Shown here: in pieces, positions 17,341 to 26,128 of the stretch
Position numbering within the stretch: the stretch's first letter is position 1
Layout: every line of letters starts with the position of its first letter
NCBI RefSeq assembly: GCF_029953285.1
Contig: NZ_JASAOI010000058.1
Location: forward strand, 63,547 to 119,236
Reading direction: 5' to 3'
Origin: Yinghuangia seranimata
Lineage (GTDB): Bacteria > Actinomycetota > Actinomycetes > Streptomycetales > Streptomycetaceae
Length of the DNA stretch: 55,690 nucleotides
Program-made: the position numbers and the translations under genes
Notes under the pieces: model-generated
What the model saw: the letters and a program-made list of their open reading frames with translations, nothing else
The model's database searches: none
What the model was told of the DNA's origin: nothing

Positions 17341-17584
17341 GCGGGGCCTTTCGATGGGGGGCGCCGTTACGGCGAACGAGGAACGTCCAGTGTGAACCAC
17401 GGGGCGGCGACCCGTGTTCCGAACGCCGTCGGCGAGACGGGGGAAAACCGCCGAAAACCGCTCCCACGCGGAGATCTTCCCCATGGGAAGCAGCCCTACG
17501 GGACCGTACTGCGCAGGGATGAGCGGCAGACCCCTCCTTGAGTAGGAACCGCAGCCGAGTGCGCCGCTCCTACCCTGATATTCA

Positions 17585-18532
17585 ATGGCGCAATTCCCGC
17601 CGCTGCCGGTACACCCCGGCGCTCCCGCGGCTCCCGACCCCGGCCCGGCGCTCAGTACGCACGGGCTGACCCGCGACTACGGTCGCGGCACCGGCGTGTT
17701 CGACGTCGGCCTGGTCGTGCCCCGCGGCAGCGTGTACGGCCTGGTCGGGCCGAACGGCGCCGGGAAGACCACCCTGCTCTCGCTCATCTCCGGCATGCGC
17801 CGCGCCGACGCCGGCGAGGTGCTGTTCGGGGTGCCGCTCGACCGCATCGCGGTGTGCACGGACGTCCCCGAGTTCGAGCCGTGGCTGAGTGCCGCAGAGG
17901 TGGTCGAGCTGGCCGGGCGGCTGGTGAACCCCGACCTGCGGCCCGAGTGCGTGAAGACCGCCCTGCACCGCGCCGGGCTGTCGGACGCCGCCGACCGGCG
18001 CGCGGGATCGTTCTCCCGCGGCATGACGCAGCGGCTGGGCATCGCCACCGCGTTGGTCGCCGAGCCGGAGCTGATGATCCTCGACGAACCCACCTCGGCG
18101 CTCGACCCGCGCGGCCGCGCCGAGGTCCTCGACCTGGTGGCCGGCATGCGGGGGCGCACCACGGTGGTGTTCTCCAGCCACATCCTGGCCGACGTGCAGC
18201 GGGTGTGCGACCACGTCGGGGTGCTGCGCACCGGGCGGCTGCTGTACGAAGGCCCGGTCGCGGAGCTGGTCGCCGAACACATGCGGCCTACGTGGCTGAT
18301 CCGGGTCCGCGACGACGGCGCGGCGCTGTGCCGCACGTTCGCGGCCGAGAACTGGGTGGTGCGGGTGTCGTCGGTGCGGCCGGGGCTGGTGCGGGTACAG
18401 GCCCGCAGCGTCGAGGAGGGCGAGCGGCACATCCTCGGCGTGCTCGACCGCAGCGGCGAGCGCGTCATCTCCGTCGGGCCCGAGGAGTCGGACCTGGAGA
18501 GCGCGTTCCTGTCCATCACGGGGGCCGCGTGA
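17585..18532 (+). CDS. ABC transporter ATP-binding protein
   Basis: A 315-aa ATPase subunit of an ABC-2-type exporter. Walker A is 'GPNGAGKTT', the signature is the degenerate 'FSRGMTQRLG', Walker B is 'LMILDEPTSALDP', and the H-loop is 'VFSSHIL'. A C-terminal extension of about 100 residues after the nucleotide-binding domain is typical of exporters for small molecules or peptides. The first ~25 residues are a Pro/Ala-rich tail. Its stop codon overlaps the start of the permease gene. The 244-bp gap upstream separates it from the divergent XPB gene and shows no clear operator. The exported substrate cannot be told. Confidence 0.92.
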   Translation: MAQFPPLPVHPGAPAAPDPGPALSTHGLTRDYGRGTGVFDVGLVVPRGSVYGLVGPNGAGKTTLLSLISGMRRADAGEVLFGVPLDRIAVCTDVPEFEPWLSAAEVVELAGRLVNPDLRPECVKTALHRAGLSDAADRRAGSFSRGMTQRLGIATALVAEPELMILDEPTSALDPRGRAEVLDLVAGMRGRTTVVFSSHILADVQRVCDHVGVLRTGRLLYEGPVAELVAEHMRPTWLIRVRDDGAALCRTFAAENWVVRVSSVRPGLVRVQARSVEEGERHILGVLDRSGERVISVGPEESDLESAFLSITGAA

Positions 18533-19404
18533 TGCCCGGACCCGGAGCGGCCCCCACAGGGTCCGCCACGACCGCCGGCACGCGCGCCGAGAAGGCGGCC
18601 GCAAAGCCGATGCAGCGGCCGCGCACGGCGACGGCCGCAGCGCGGGGACGCCGGCCGCTGGGGCTGTGGCGCCTGGAGGTGCTGCGGCTCACCCGTACCC
18701 GGCGCTGGTTGCTGCTGCTCATCGCGTACCCGCTGCTGGGCGCCGCGGGGCCGCCGATCGTCGCGCACCTGCGGGAGATCCTCGACGCACTCGGCGCGGA
18801 CGCCTCGCTGTCCGCCGGAGAGACCAGCGCGGACGACGGCGTGACCGCGTACGTGGGCGTGTCGGGCCAGATCGGACTGCTCGTCGCCCTGAGCACCACA
18901 GCGGCCGCGCTCGCGCTCGACCACCGGCCGGGACTCGCCGCGTTCTACCGCACCCGCACCAGGCGGGCGTGGGACCTGGTGGTGCCGCGCTGGACGGTCA
19001 GCGCCGCCGCGGTATGCATCGCGAACCTGCTGGGCAGCGCCATCGTGTGGGCCGAGGTGCGGTGGCTGTTCGGCCCCGTGCCGACCGACCGGATGCTGTA
19101 CGGCTGGCTGTTCTCGACGTTGTACCTGCTGATGGCGCTCAGCCTGGTCGCGGGCGCCGCGGCGTTCCTGCGCCGCCCGGTCGCGCTGTTCGGCGCGGCG
19201 ATGGTCGCGCTGGTGCTGTCGCCGCTGCCGAGGCTGTGGAAGCCGCTGCGCCACTGGGAGCCGTCGCGGCTCGCGGGCGCCGAGACCGACCTGCTCGACG
19301 GCGCCGCCCCAGGGGACTTCGCGGTCCCGTCGATCGTCGCCATCGTGCTCGTCGTCGTGATGCTGTCGCTGGCCGTGTGGCGCGTGGGACGCCGGGAGAT
19401 GTAG
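18532..19404 (+). CDS. ABC transporter permease (ABC-2 type)
   Basis: This 290-aa membrane protein starts at ATG 18532 inside the TGA of the ATPase gene, so the two are translationally coupled. About 45 basic, disordered residues precede the first span ('WLLLLIAYPLLGAAGPPIV'). Roughly six membrane segments follow, the last being 'IVAIVLVVVMLSLAVW'. It forms the membrane half of the exporter. The C-terminus ends 'RVGRREM'. Confidence 0.88.
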   Translation: MPGPGAAPTGSATTAGTRAEKAAAKPMQRPRTATAAARGRRPLGLWRLEVLRLTRTRRWLLLLIAYPLLGAAGPPIVAHLREILDALGADASLSAGETSADDGVTAYVGVSGQIGLLVALSTTAAALALDHRPGLAAFYRTRTRRAWDLVVPRWTVSAAAVCIANLLGSAIVWAEVRWLFGPVPTDRMLYGWLFSTLYLLMALSLVAGAAAFLRRPVALFGAAMVALVLSPLPRLWKPLRHWEPSRLAGAETDLLDGAAPGDFAVPSIVAIVLVVVMLSLAVWRVGRREM

Positions 19405-19439
19405 CCCGACGGGCACAAAGGCGAGGGCTGATCCGCCGA

Positions 19440-21914
19440 CTACGAGTCGGCGGGCTCCGCGACCTCCACCGGCGCCACCCCCGTGATGCGGTGCAGCGGG
19501 TACGTGTGCAGCTCGCCCGCCGTGTGCTCCTGCGCGGTCACGTAGCCGCCCTCAAGCCCCAACGGGACGATGATGCGCTGAGTGGCGCGGCCCTCGCGGG
19601 TCACGTACCCGATCCACACGGCCCGCCGGTCGGCCTGCGCGGCCTGCAGCGCGAGCAGGGTCTCGGCGGCCGAGGTGCGGGGGAGCTCGCCGGGGGCCTC
19701 GTCGTCGCCGGTGCCGCGCTGGCGGCTGGTCGCGGCGCGGTCGCCGGCCCGGATCGCCGTGACCGCGGCGTCGATCAGCGTCGCCCCCGGAGCGGGAGGC
19801 TCGCCCGTGACGCGCGGCGGCAAGGACCGCGGCGGCGTGCGGAGCGCGTCGGGTCGGGTCACCACCACGTCGCCGGTCGAGGACTCGGCCATAGGCGCGT
19901 ACCCCAGGGACCGCAGCGTCGACAGCACCGCGTCGGGCGCCCCCTCCGCGGCCAACACGGTCGGCGCGAGCCGACGCATCCGCAGCCCGTGCGCACGCCG
20001 GTCGGCGAGCAACTCGTTGAGCACGGCCTCGTCGTCACACCGCAGATAGGCCGAAGCGGCCCCGACCCGCAGCCGACCGTGCCGCCGCGCGACGTCGTCG
20101 ACCAGATAGGTCAGCGGCTGCGGGACAGGGGTGCGCGAGTGCGTGGTGAACAGCCGGTGCAGATCGGCAGCAGTACGGCCGGAGTCCAGGGCACGCCGCA
20201 CCGACGACTCGCTGAAGCGGTACACGGTCGCCCCGCCGGTCGACTCGATGTCGGCCGCCAGGTGCAGTTCCTGCGCGAGCTCGAGCACCAGCGGACCGGG
20301 CGCGACCGCGGTCAGGTCGGCCTGCAGCAGCACGTGGTCCAGCGGTGTAGGCAGCAGCGGCGTCAAGAGGTCAGCGGCACGTGCGAGTTCGCCGGTCAGC
20401 AGCGCTCGCCCGGCGGACGCCAGCGCGCCCCGTCCGGTCACCCCGATCAGCTCGGCCTCGACCAGGGTGCGGTCCACCAGCTCGGAGCGCAGACGTGCTG
20501 TGCGCACGGGCCGATGCCAGGCCAGGTCGGCGAGCAGATCGGCGGCCGGAGCCGCGGTGCCGGCCGGAAGCCCGGCGAGCCGACCGAGCAGCGCGTGCCG
20601 GACCTCAGGAGCGGTGGTGCGGTCGACACCAGGGCCGAACGCGTTGACGGGCCGGTCCTTGTCGTCGCGGGTGCCGACCAGGCCGGGCACGCGCGTGGTC
20701 TCGAGCCACACACCGGCCAGCACCGACCAGCGCTCAGCCACGGGACGGCCGCGCCAGGTGTCATAGGCAGGCGTCGGGAGCCAGCGCTCGTCGGCCTCGC
20801 CATCACCCGCGACCAGACCCGCGGCGTACGCCAGTTCGAGCCACAGAGCGGCCTCGGCCTCGGTCACGTCGAGCTGCGCGGCGACCCGCTTGAGGTCACG
20901 CACACCGAGCCCACCCGCGCGCAGGACAGCGGGCCCACCAAGGCTCCACAGCTCCAGCAGGTCCTCGATCCGGCGCACCGCCGTGAACCCCGCACCCGCA
21001 GCGGCCGCGTCAACGATCTGCGCGTCGCGCTCGACGATGCCCAGAGCGGGCGGCTCAGGTTCAAGATCGCGGTGCACCCGGCCGCCGCGCAGCGTCAGGC
21101 CGACCTCGCGGGGCAGCACCACGGTCTGCGGCCCAGCAGGCACCAGCAGCGCACGGGCCAGCAGCCACTCGACGGGCGTATTGGCCTCGTCCGCGCGCAC
21201 CGGCCGGTCGGCCCCGCGCACAATGCCGGTCGGCGGACCCCAGACGAGCTTGTCCAAGACCTCGACAGCGGCCGGCGGCGCACCCTCGAGCAGCGCGGCC
21301 AGTGCCTTGTGGTCGCCGAAGAGGTCCGCAAGCGCGGCGATCGCACCGACCGCGTCAGCGGTAGGCGGCAGCCCGAGCCCGGCGAGCACGTCCTGCAACC
21401 GCGCCGGCCCCGTCCCCGCCAGCGCGACGGCCAACGCCGGACCGAGCCCGGCCGGAGTGGCACCGGCCAGGTCACGGACGGTACGCACCACGTGCAAGCC
21501 GTCATCGGGACCCCACAACAGCGCCCGCTCACGCAGCGCCCGAACAGCACCGGGCAGCTGCGGCACGTCGTCGCCGATCAGCTCGCGCAGCCGCGCATAG
21601 GAAAAGCCCTCGGGCAGCACGACCGCCGCGTCCACCACCTGCAGGGTGAAGCGGTCCAGCCGCTCAAGCACCCGAGCGACCGAGGCCCGAGTGGTGGCCC
21701 GCGTCGCCAACTGCGTCAGATCGACCGGCACCGGCGTGGTCAGGTCCGGCCGGGCCCGCAGGAGCGCGGCCAGCTCGGCGTCCGTCCGCGACCGCAGATC
21801 CTCAGCGAGCGTACGCGGCACCCCGGCACCGTCCGGGACACCGGCGGGCCCACCGGCGGATCTCTGGGTCGACGTGGTCATCCCACTAACGGTAGGGCCT
21901 GACCCCACCATCAC
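19440..21914 (-). CDS. Helicase-associated (helicase C-terminal, XPB/Ssl2-like) domain protein
   Basis: This 824-aa protein is annotated in actinomycetes as helicase C-terminal or helicase-associated domain protein. I see no Walker A or DEAD-type motif, so it is not itself a motor. The N-terminal ~350 residues are helical and winged-helix-like. The C-terminal ~100 ('ALQAAQADRRAVWIGYVTRE' ... 'TYPLHRITGV') look like a WYL-type beta-barrel that binds nucleic acid or ligands. GTG 21914 has GGAGG 8 nt upstream; a later ATG at 21881 is possible. With XPB nearby on the same strand, a DNA-repair partnership is a reasonable guess. Confidence 0.8.
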   Translation of the reverse strand: MMVGSGPTVSGMTTSTQRSAGGPAGVPDGAGVPRTLAEDLRSRTDAELAALLRARPDLTTPVPVDLTQLATRATTRASVARVLERLDRFTLQVVDAAVVLPEGFSYARLRELIGDDVPQLPGAVRALRERALLWGPDDGLHVVRTVRDLAGATPAGLGPALAVALAGTGPARLQDVLAGLGLPPTADAVGAIAALADLFGDHKALAALLEGAPPAAVEVLDKLVWGPPTGIVRGADRPVRADEANTPVEWLLARALLVPAGPQTVVLPREVGLTLRGGRVHRDLEPEPPALGIVERDAQIVDAAAAGAGFTAVRRIEDLLELWSLGGPAVLRAGGLGVRDLKRVAAQLDVTEAEAALWLELAYAAGLVAGDGEADERWLPTPAYDTWRGRPVAERWSVLAGVWLETTRVPGLVGTRDDKDRPVNAFGPGVDRTTAPEVRHALLGRLAGLPAGTAAPAADLLADLAWHRPVRTARLRSELVDRTLVEAELIGVTGRGALASAGRALLTGELARAADLLTPLLPTPLDHVLLQADLTAVAPGPLVLELAQELHLAADIESTGGATVYRFSESSVRRALDSGRTAADLHRLFTTHSRTPVPQPLTYLVDDVARRHGRLRVGAASAYLRCDDEAVLNELLADRRAHGLRMRRLAPTVLAAEGAPDAVLSTLRSLGYAPMAESSTGDVVVTRPDALRTPPRSLPPRVTGEPPAPGATLIDAAVTAIRAGDRAATSRQRGTGDDEAPGELPRTSAAETLLALQAAQADRRAVWIGYVTREGRATQRIIVPLGLEGGYVTAQEHTAGELHTYPLHRITGVAPVEVAEPADS

Positions 21915-22075
21915 GCGCGGGACCTCCGGCGGGACCGGGCGTGATGCGGTGACGCAAGTGTGACGCGGACACCCCCCAATGAGGGAGTTCTAGTGATTCG
22001 CATACGTGACGGCAAAGTGATGGGGGGTCGAGGCCGTGCCCCCGACCGAGTCAGCAGGCGCGGCCCCACGCTGGA

Positions 22076-22327
22076 ACCGCAGCCCGGCAGCGCAACAAAA
22101 CCCCGCAAGAAAACCCGCACCGCACCCACAGAACGACCGCAGCCCGGCAGGGCAAGCGAACCCAAAGAGCCACCACACCCCGCGCCCCTCCCGCCAGGTG
22201 CGAGGTGGTTCAGCGCGGACGGCCCGCGGGTCAAGCCGCAACAGGACAAGGCCAACAGAACCAACGTTGCCAGGTTCGGCTTGAGGCGCGGGCCGTCCGC
22301 GCGGAAAATCCAAGAGCGGGAGGGGCG
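22076..22327. repeat. Large two-armed inverted repeat plus a 15-bp direct repeat in a divergent intergenic region
   Basis: The 586-bp region between the helicase-associated gene (minus) and the membrane protein at 22501 (plus) has no convincing gene. Outer arms CGCCCCTCCCGC (22183-22194) and GCGGGAGGGGCG (22316-22327) are perfect. Inner arms 22213-22238 and 22277-22302 are complementary over 26 bp with two mismatches, around a 38-nt loop. Upstream, ACCGCAGCCCGGCAG occurs twice, exactly 60 bp apart (about 22076-22090 and 22136-22150). It could be a REP- or MITE-like element, or a structured RNA. Confidence 0.75.
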
Positions 22328-22500
22328 TCAGGCCACCACCAAAAACCAGGTCAGGAACGGTGCAGCCAGGTGCCGTCGACAACAGCCCCACCCAAAGGTC
22401 CCTCGTTCGGCTGAAGTCATCGTCGAGCAACCACCCCGGCCCGTAAGCTGATGTGCTGGTCCAACTGCTGGCCCACCCGGGTGAACACGAGAGGCCGGAC

Positions 22501-23382
22501 ATGGATTTCGAGTGCGACCGGCTGGTCCTGCAGTACCTGGGCGAGGTCGGCGACGCCGCGCAGCGCAAGTTGCGCCCCGCAGACCGCGCACGTCTCGTCG
22601 ACCGACTCCGTACGCAGATCAACATCGAACGCGAGCGCGCCGGTTCGGACACCCCGTCGTCCGTCCGCGCGATCCTCGGAAAGATCGGCACGCCCGACGC
22701 CGTCGTCGCGAACGAGGTCTTCCGCGCCCCCGACTACCAGGCCCGCAACGCACCCGCCGGAGCCGGCATGGGCGAGTCGGGTGGGGCCTCCGTCCGAGGC
22801 TCCCGTACGGCGACGATCGCGGCACAGATCGGCTTCCGCCCGGACGCCACGCCGGTCCCCTCGCAGCGGGACGGCTCGGAGGCGCAGGCCGTGGACGCGA
22901 TTCCCGCGCAGCCGATCGGTGACGGGCTGATCGGCTGGCCCGCGTACCCGATCGGGATCCGGCCGGGGGAGGCCTCGGACTGGGAAGGCGCCGAGATCGT
23001 CGGCCCGGAGCCGGTGAAGCGCATCCCGTTGAAGGCGTCGTTGCGGGAGCTGATCGCGATCGTCCTGCTCGTCGTCGGCGCGATGGTCTCGTCGGCGGTG
23101 GTCGTCGTCATAGGGCTGATGGTCGTCTTCACCTCAGGCGTCTGGGCGCACCGCGAAAAGCGCATGGCAGCGTTCGCCATCCCGGCCGTCACCGTCGCCG
23201 GTTTCGCGACGGCCTTGTGGCTGCGGGCGACCGGCAAAGTGGGTGTCGACCTGACCCGGTCGCAGGCCGTGCACCGCTTCGACGAGCTGATCCCCACGAT
23301 GCCGCGCATCTTCGGCGCGGCCGCAGCGGTCTACCTCCTGGTGCGCCTGATGCGTGCACAAGCGGCAGACGACGAGGCCTGA
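22501..23382 (+). CDS. Membrane protein with soluble N-terminal domain
   Basis: A 293-aa protein starting at ATG 22501 with GAGAGG about 7 nt upstream; the longer ORF from 22453 adds a stretch unlike a gene. Residues 1-80 ('CDRLVLQYLGEVGDAAQRKL', 'RAILGKIGTPDAVV') resemble the small helical domain found at the N-terminus of many Streptomyces membrane proteins (DUF1700/HAAS-like). A disordered linker follows, then about four membrane helices in the last 120 residues. The exact function is unknown. It is followed 150 bp later by a DUF4234 protein. Confidence 0.82.
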   Translation: MDFECDRLVLQYLGEVGDAAQRKLRPADRARLVDRLRTQINIERERAGSDTPSSVRAILGKIGTPDAVVANEVFRAPDYQARNAPAGAGMGESGGASVRGSRTATIAAQIGFRPDATPVPSQRDGSEAQAVDAIPAQPIGDGLIGWPAYPIGIRPGEASDWEGAEIVGPEPVKRIPLKASLRELIAIVLLVVGAMVSSAVVVVIGLMVVFTSGVWAHREKRMAAFAIPAVTVAGFATALWLRATGKVGVDLTRSQAVHRFDELIPTMPRIFGAAAAVYLLVRLMRAQAADDEA

Positions 23383-23532
23383 GGGCGAAACCCAAGAAGA
23401 AGCCCACGAAGCCCGCCGACGAGAGCCAACAGAGTGACCTCAGTCCCGCGTTCGGCCTAGCGGGCGCATGACCGTCGTCGCCACCCGGGAAGGCGCGGGG
23501 ACCACCACTCGTCGAAGATCGGTCGGGTTCCC

Positions 23533-23964
23533 GTGACTGGCACCATCGGTAAGCGCAAGAACATCTTCCTGGTCTGGCTCATCTGGCCGTTCATCACGCT
23601 GGGCGTCTACTTCTTCGTCTGGACGTACAAGATCAACCGAGAGACGAAGGACTTCGACCACCGGGTCGACGTCAACCCCTTCTGGTCGATGATGTCCTTC
23701 CTCGTCGGGTGGATCATCATCGTGCCGCCGTTCGTGTCGACGTACCGCCTGGGCCAGCGGATCGCGCAGGACCAGGAGGCCGCGGGCATGCGGCCGTCGT
23801 GCAACCCGTGGATCGGCCTGATCCTGTTCTTCATCGCCGGGCTCAGCGCGCTGTACTACCAGAACGAGCTCAACTCGGTCTGGGAGCACTACGGCACGCC
23901 CCCCGAGGGCACGCGGGTACCGGTGCCCCGCGACCAGCAGGAGCCGGTCCAGCCGACGGTGTAA
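23533..23964 (+). CDS. DUF4234 domain membrane protein
   Basis: A 143-aa protein from GTG 23533. 'GKRKNIFLVWLIWPFITLGVY' followed by 'WTYKINRE' is the DUF4234 signature. Three membrane segments are visible (residues ~9-27, 48-66, 90-108), the last followed by 'YYQNELNSVW'. A charged, disordered tail ends the protein. Function is unknown. It converges on the sucrase/ferredoxin-like gene with only a 5-bp gap. Confidence 0.88.
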   Translation: MTGTIGKRKNIFLVWLIWPFITLGVYFFVWTYKINRETKDFDHRVDVNPFWSMMSFLVGWIIIVPPFVSTYRLGQRIAQDQEAAGMRPSCNPWIGLILFFIAGLSALYYQNELNSVWEHYGTPPEGTRVPVPRDQQEPVQPTV

Positions 23965-23969
23965 CCCAC

Positions 23970-24920
23970 CTACGCCGTAAGCTCCCGCAACTCATCGAGC
24001 ACGAACTCGTCGGGATCGGTGACCGCCCCCTGCGAACAAGAGGTCAGCCGAGGGCATCCGGTACGTGCCGTCCGGACGGTGACCTGGAACAGCCGCCCCC
24101 CGGCGACCAGGTCGACCGTCGCGCCGCCGTCGACCCCGTCGACGTGCGCCAACGGCCGTACCGCGCCGACCTCCACCGCGCCGGTGTGGTTGCGCGCGAA
24201 CCATTCCGCGGCCTGCACCGCCGCAGGCACTCCCATGCGGCCGCGGTAGTGCGCGAGCGACACCTCACCACGCAGGCACGCCGCACCGACCTCCGCGGCG
24301 GCCGGTTCGGTGACCATGCCGTGGTACGTCCCGTGCGGCAGCGCCACCACGTTGGCCGCGAACCGGTCGCCGCCGACGTGCGTGGTCTCCCACACCGGTT
24401 CGCCGTACGCGTCGTGCAGCGCACGAACGGTCGGCCGCCCGAACCGCGCGCAGCACGGCTCGCGCTTGCCGTGCGTACACACCAGCAGCACGGGGTCGGT
24501 GCGGGGCGTTCCCCAACGCGGTCGCTCGCCGCGCGAGACGGCGCCGAGATCCAGATCGAACAGCTCGCGCAAATCGGCTACTTCGCGTTCTTCCAGCCAC
24601 ACCTCGGCGCCGCGCGGGCCGCCGGAGTACGCGACGTAGATCTGGTGCGGCGGTACCGGCCGACGCGCGCCGGGGCGGCGGACGAGCTGGGGGCGGATGC
24701 GGAACGCCGGGAGCCGGTCGAGGAATTCGGCCACATCGCGCGGGACACTGGCCGGGATGTCGTACGCGGGCCAGGGCCCGGGGTGCTCGACGAGCAGCCA
24801 CGCGTCGCAGGTCTCGGGTGCGCTGCCGAGGACCGACTCGCCGAGGGCGCGGGCGACGGCGGCGCAGGGGGACGGGCGACCGGTGCGGTCGGCGCCGCCA
24901 CGTGGCTGCGGTGTGTTCAC
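23970..24920 (-). CDS. Sucrase/ferredoxin-like family protein (thioredoxin-like [2Fe-2S] type)
   Basis: This 316-aa protein carries the family's signature 'CTHGKREPCCARFGRP' followed by 'THVGGDRFAANVV'. The fold is related to thioredoxin-like ferredoxins and the Cys residues may hold a [2Fe-2S] cluster. The gene is preceded by a near-perfect iron box 70 bp upstream, so it should be derepressed when iron is scarce. A role in iron release from siderophores or electron transfer is therefore likely, but this is inferred from regulation. Additional Cys at 'GCPRLTSCSQG' near the C-terminus could be part of the redox site. Confidence 0.85.
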   Translation of the reverse strand: MNTPQPRGGADRTGRPSPCAAVARALGESVLGSAPETCDAWLLVEHPGPWPAYDIPASVPRDVAEFLDRLPAFRIRPQLVRRPGARRPVPPHQIYVAYSGGPRGAEVWLEEREVADLRELFDLDLGAVSRGERPRWGTPRTDPVLLVCTHGKREPCCARFGRPTVRALHDAYGEPVWETTHVGGDRFAANVVALPHGTYHGMVTEPAAAEVGAACLRGEVSLAHYRGRMGVPAAVQAAEWFARNHTGAVEVGAVRPLAHVDGVDGGATVDLVAGGRLFQVTVRTARTGCPRLTSCSQGAVTDPDEFVLDELRELTA

Positions 24921-24990
24921 GTCGGACTCCCGGACAGGCTGCGGTGCGGCGCAGCGTCGTCCGCACGAGAGTGCCGAAGCTGCCAGGGAC

Positions 24991-25009
24991 TTAGGTTAGG
25001 TTAACCTAA
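24991..25009 (-). promoter_or_regulatory. Iron box (DmdR/IdeR operator)
   Basis: TTAGGTTAGGTTAACCTAA differs at one base from the DmdR/IdeR consensus (TTAGGTTAGGCTAACCTAA). It lies 70 bp upstream of the sucrase/ferredoxin-like start and is the only such site I found in the window. Confidence 0.93.
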
Positions 25010-25130
25010 TCTCCCAAGCAAAGCGGACACCCCGAAAGAGCGAAGCCCCGGGGGCCGCGTGGCGTGAAAGCTCCGTGAGGAGCGGCCCGGAAAAAAGACC
25101 GGCCCCGCAAAGAAGCCCGCAGGGCGAACG

Positions 25131-25376
25131 TCAGACCCGCCGCCGCTGCCCCACCACCGTCGCGACCAGCCCGCCCATGGCCACCGCGAACCCGAGCGGC
25201 ATCAGCGCGCTGGTCAGGTAGACGGCTCGGGGGAACGGGTGGGTGCCGATCAGGAACGGCACGAGGGTGACGACGACGGCGACGGTGCCGATCCCGAACA
25301 GCACGGCACCGACCCGGACGGCCTGGTCGGCACGTGCCGGGCGGGTCGCCACGGGGGAGGTTTCGAGGGTGCTCAC
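25131..25376 (-). CDS. Small two-helix membrane protein, 81 aa
   Basis: Starting at GTG 25376, the protein has a ~20-residue N-terminal tail and two hydrophobic segments, 'GAVLFGIGTVAVVVTLVPFL' and 'LTSALMPLGFAVAMGGLVAT', ending in Arg-rich 'VVGQRRRV'. Similar small proteins occur next to the cold-shock-domain gene in streptomycetes as I recall. Function is unknown. It is divergent from the csp-like gene at 25552. The open frame upstream of 25376 is a shadow. Between its stop and the iron box (25010-25130) I see no gene. Confidence 0.72.
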   Translation of the reverse strand: MSTLETSPVATRPARADQAVRVGAVLFGIGTVAVVVTLVPFLIGTHPFPRAVYLTSALMPLGFAVAMGGLVATVVGQRRRV

Positions 25377-25551
25377 CGTCCCACGGTACTTGGCCCGCGC
25401 GGGCGTTCCCGCCCGGGTATCCCCGTATGCCGCGTCGGTCGCGACCGTTAGCCTGGTTGAGTGAACGGGGGGCCACGCGCCGCACCCGGTCAATGGTTCT
25501 GCCAGGTCCGACCGTCCAGATGGCGACGTCCCGACACAATCGAGGTCTCCC

Positions 25552-25935
25552 GTGCCTACCGGCAAGGTCAAGTGGTTCGACACCGAGAAGGGCTTCGGCT
25601 TCCTCTCCCGCGACGACGGCGGCGACGTCTTCGTCCACTCCTCCGCGCTGCCGCAGGGTGTCGATTCGCTCAAGCCCGGGATGCGGGTGGAGTTCGGCAT
25701 CGTCGAGGGCCGTCGGGGCGAGCAGGCGCTGTCGGTGCGCGTCCTCGACCCGCGCCCGTCCGTCGTCGCCGCCACCCGGAAGAAGCCCGACGAGATGACC
25801 GTGATCGTCGAGGACGTCATCAAGGTCCTCGACGGGGTGTCCAACACACTGCGCCGCGGCCGGTACCCGGACAAGACCACCGCGCACAAGGTCGCCGAGC
25901 TGCTGCGCGCCGTCGCCGACCAGATAGAGAGCTGA
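25552..25935 (+). CDS. Cold-shock domain protein with C-terminal extension
   Basis: A 127-aa protein starting at GTG 25552. Residues 1-65 are a cold-shock domain with RNP1 'KGFGFL' and RNP2 'VFVHSSA'. The remaining ~60 residues ('[20 protein letters not shown]' ... '[13 protein letters not shown]') are predicted helical and are not part of the classic 67-aa CspA fold. The longer form is conserved in Streptomyces. The extension may allow dimer or protein contacts. It lies in a different part of the window from the short csp gene and lacks that gene's AT-rich leader. Confidence 0.9.
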   Translation: MPTGKVKWFDTEKGFGFLSRDDGGDVFVHSSALPQGVDSLKPGMRVEFGIVEGRRGEQALSVRVLDPRPSVVAATRKKPDEMTVIVEDVIKVLDGVSNTLRRGRYPDKTTAHKVAELLRAVADQIES

Positions 25936-25991
25936 CCTCGCCGGGCCCGGCCGACGCGGCCGGGCCCGCCATGAAGCCCCAGCGACGAAAA

Positions 25992-26033
25992 ATCTCCCGC
26001 GAAAGATCTCCCGCGAAAACACTCCCGCGAAGA
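25992..26033. repeat. Three tandem 14-bp repeats
   Basis: ATCTCCCGCGAAAG, ATCTCCCGCGAAAA and CACTCCCGCGAAGA run head to tail in the gap between the cold-shock-domain gene and the NAD(P)-binding gene. They share CTCCCGCGAA. The copies could be protein-binding sites or slippage products. Confidence 0.8.
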
Positions 26034-26128
26034 AAAAGACCTCCGCTGTCACACCTTCGCCACCCGCTCCGTCAGTGCTTCGAACCGGCCGGGGCAGGGG
26101 CCCCGGCCACGAGGCACCGGAGCTCACG

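Noticed and set aside
12212..17467. A giant 1751-aa minus-strand ORF
   Set aside because: It is a chance open frame through GC-rich DNA that overlaps HelD and XPB in other frames. Only its last 212 residues (the HD protein) have gene-like composition.
21960..22450. Short ORFs on both strands in the inverted-repeat region
   Set aside because: They lack codon bias and have Pro/Arg-rich composition imposed by the repeats.
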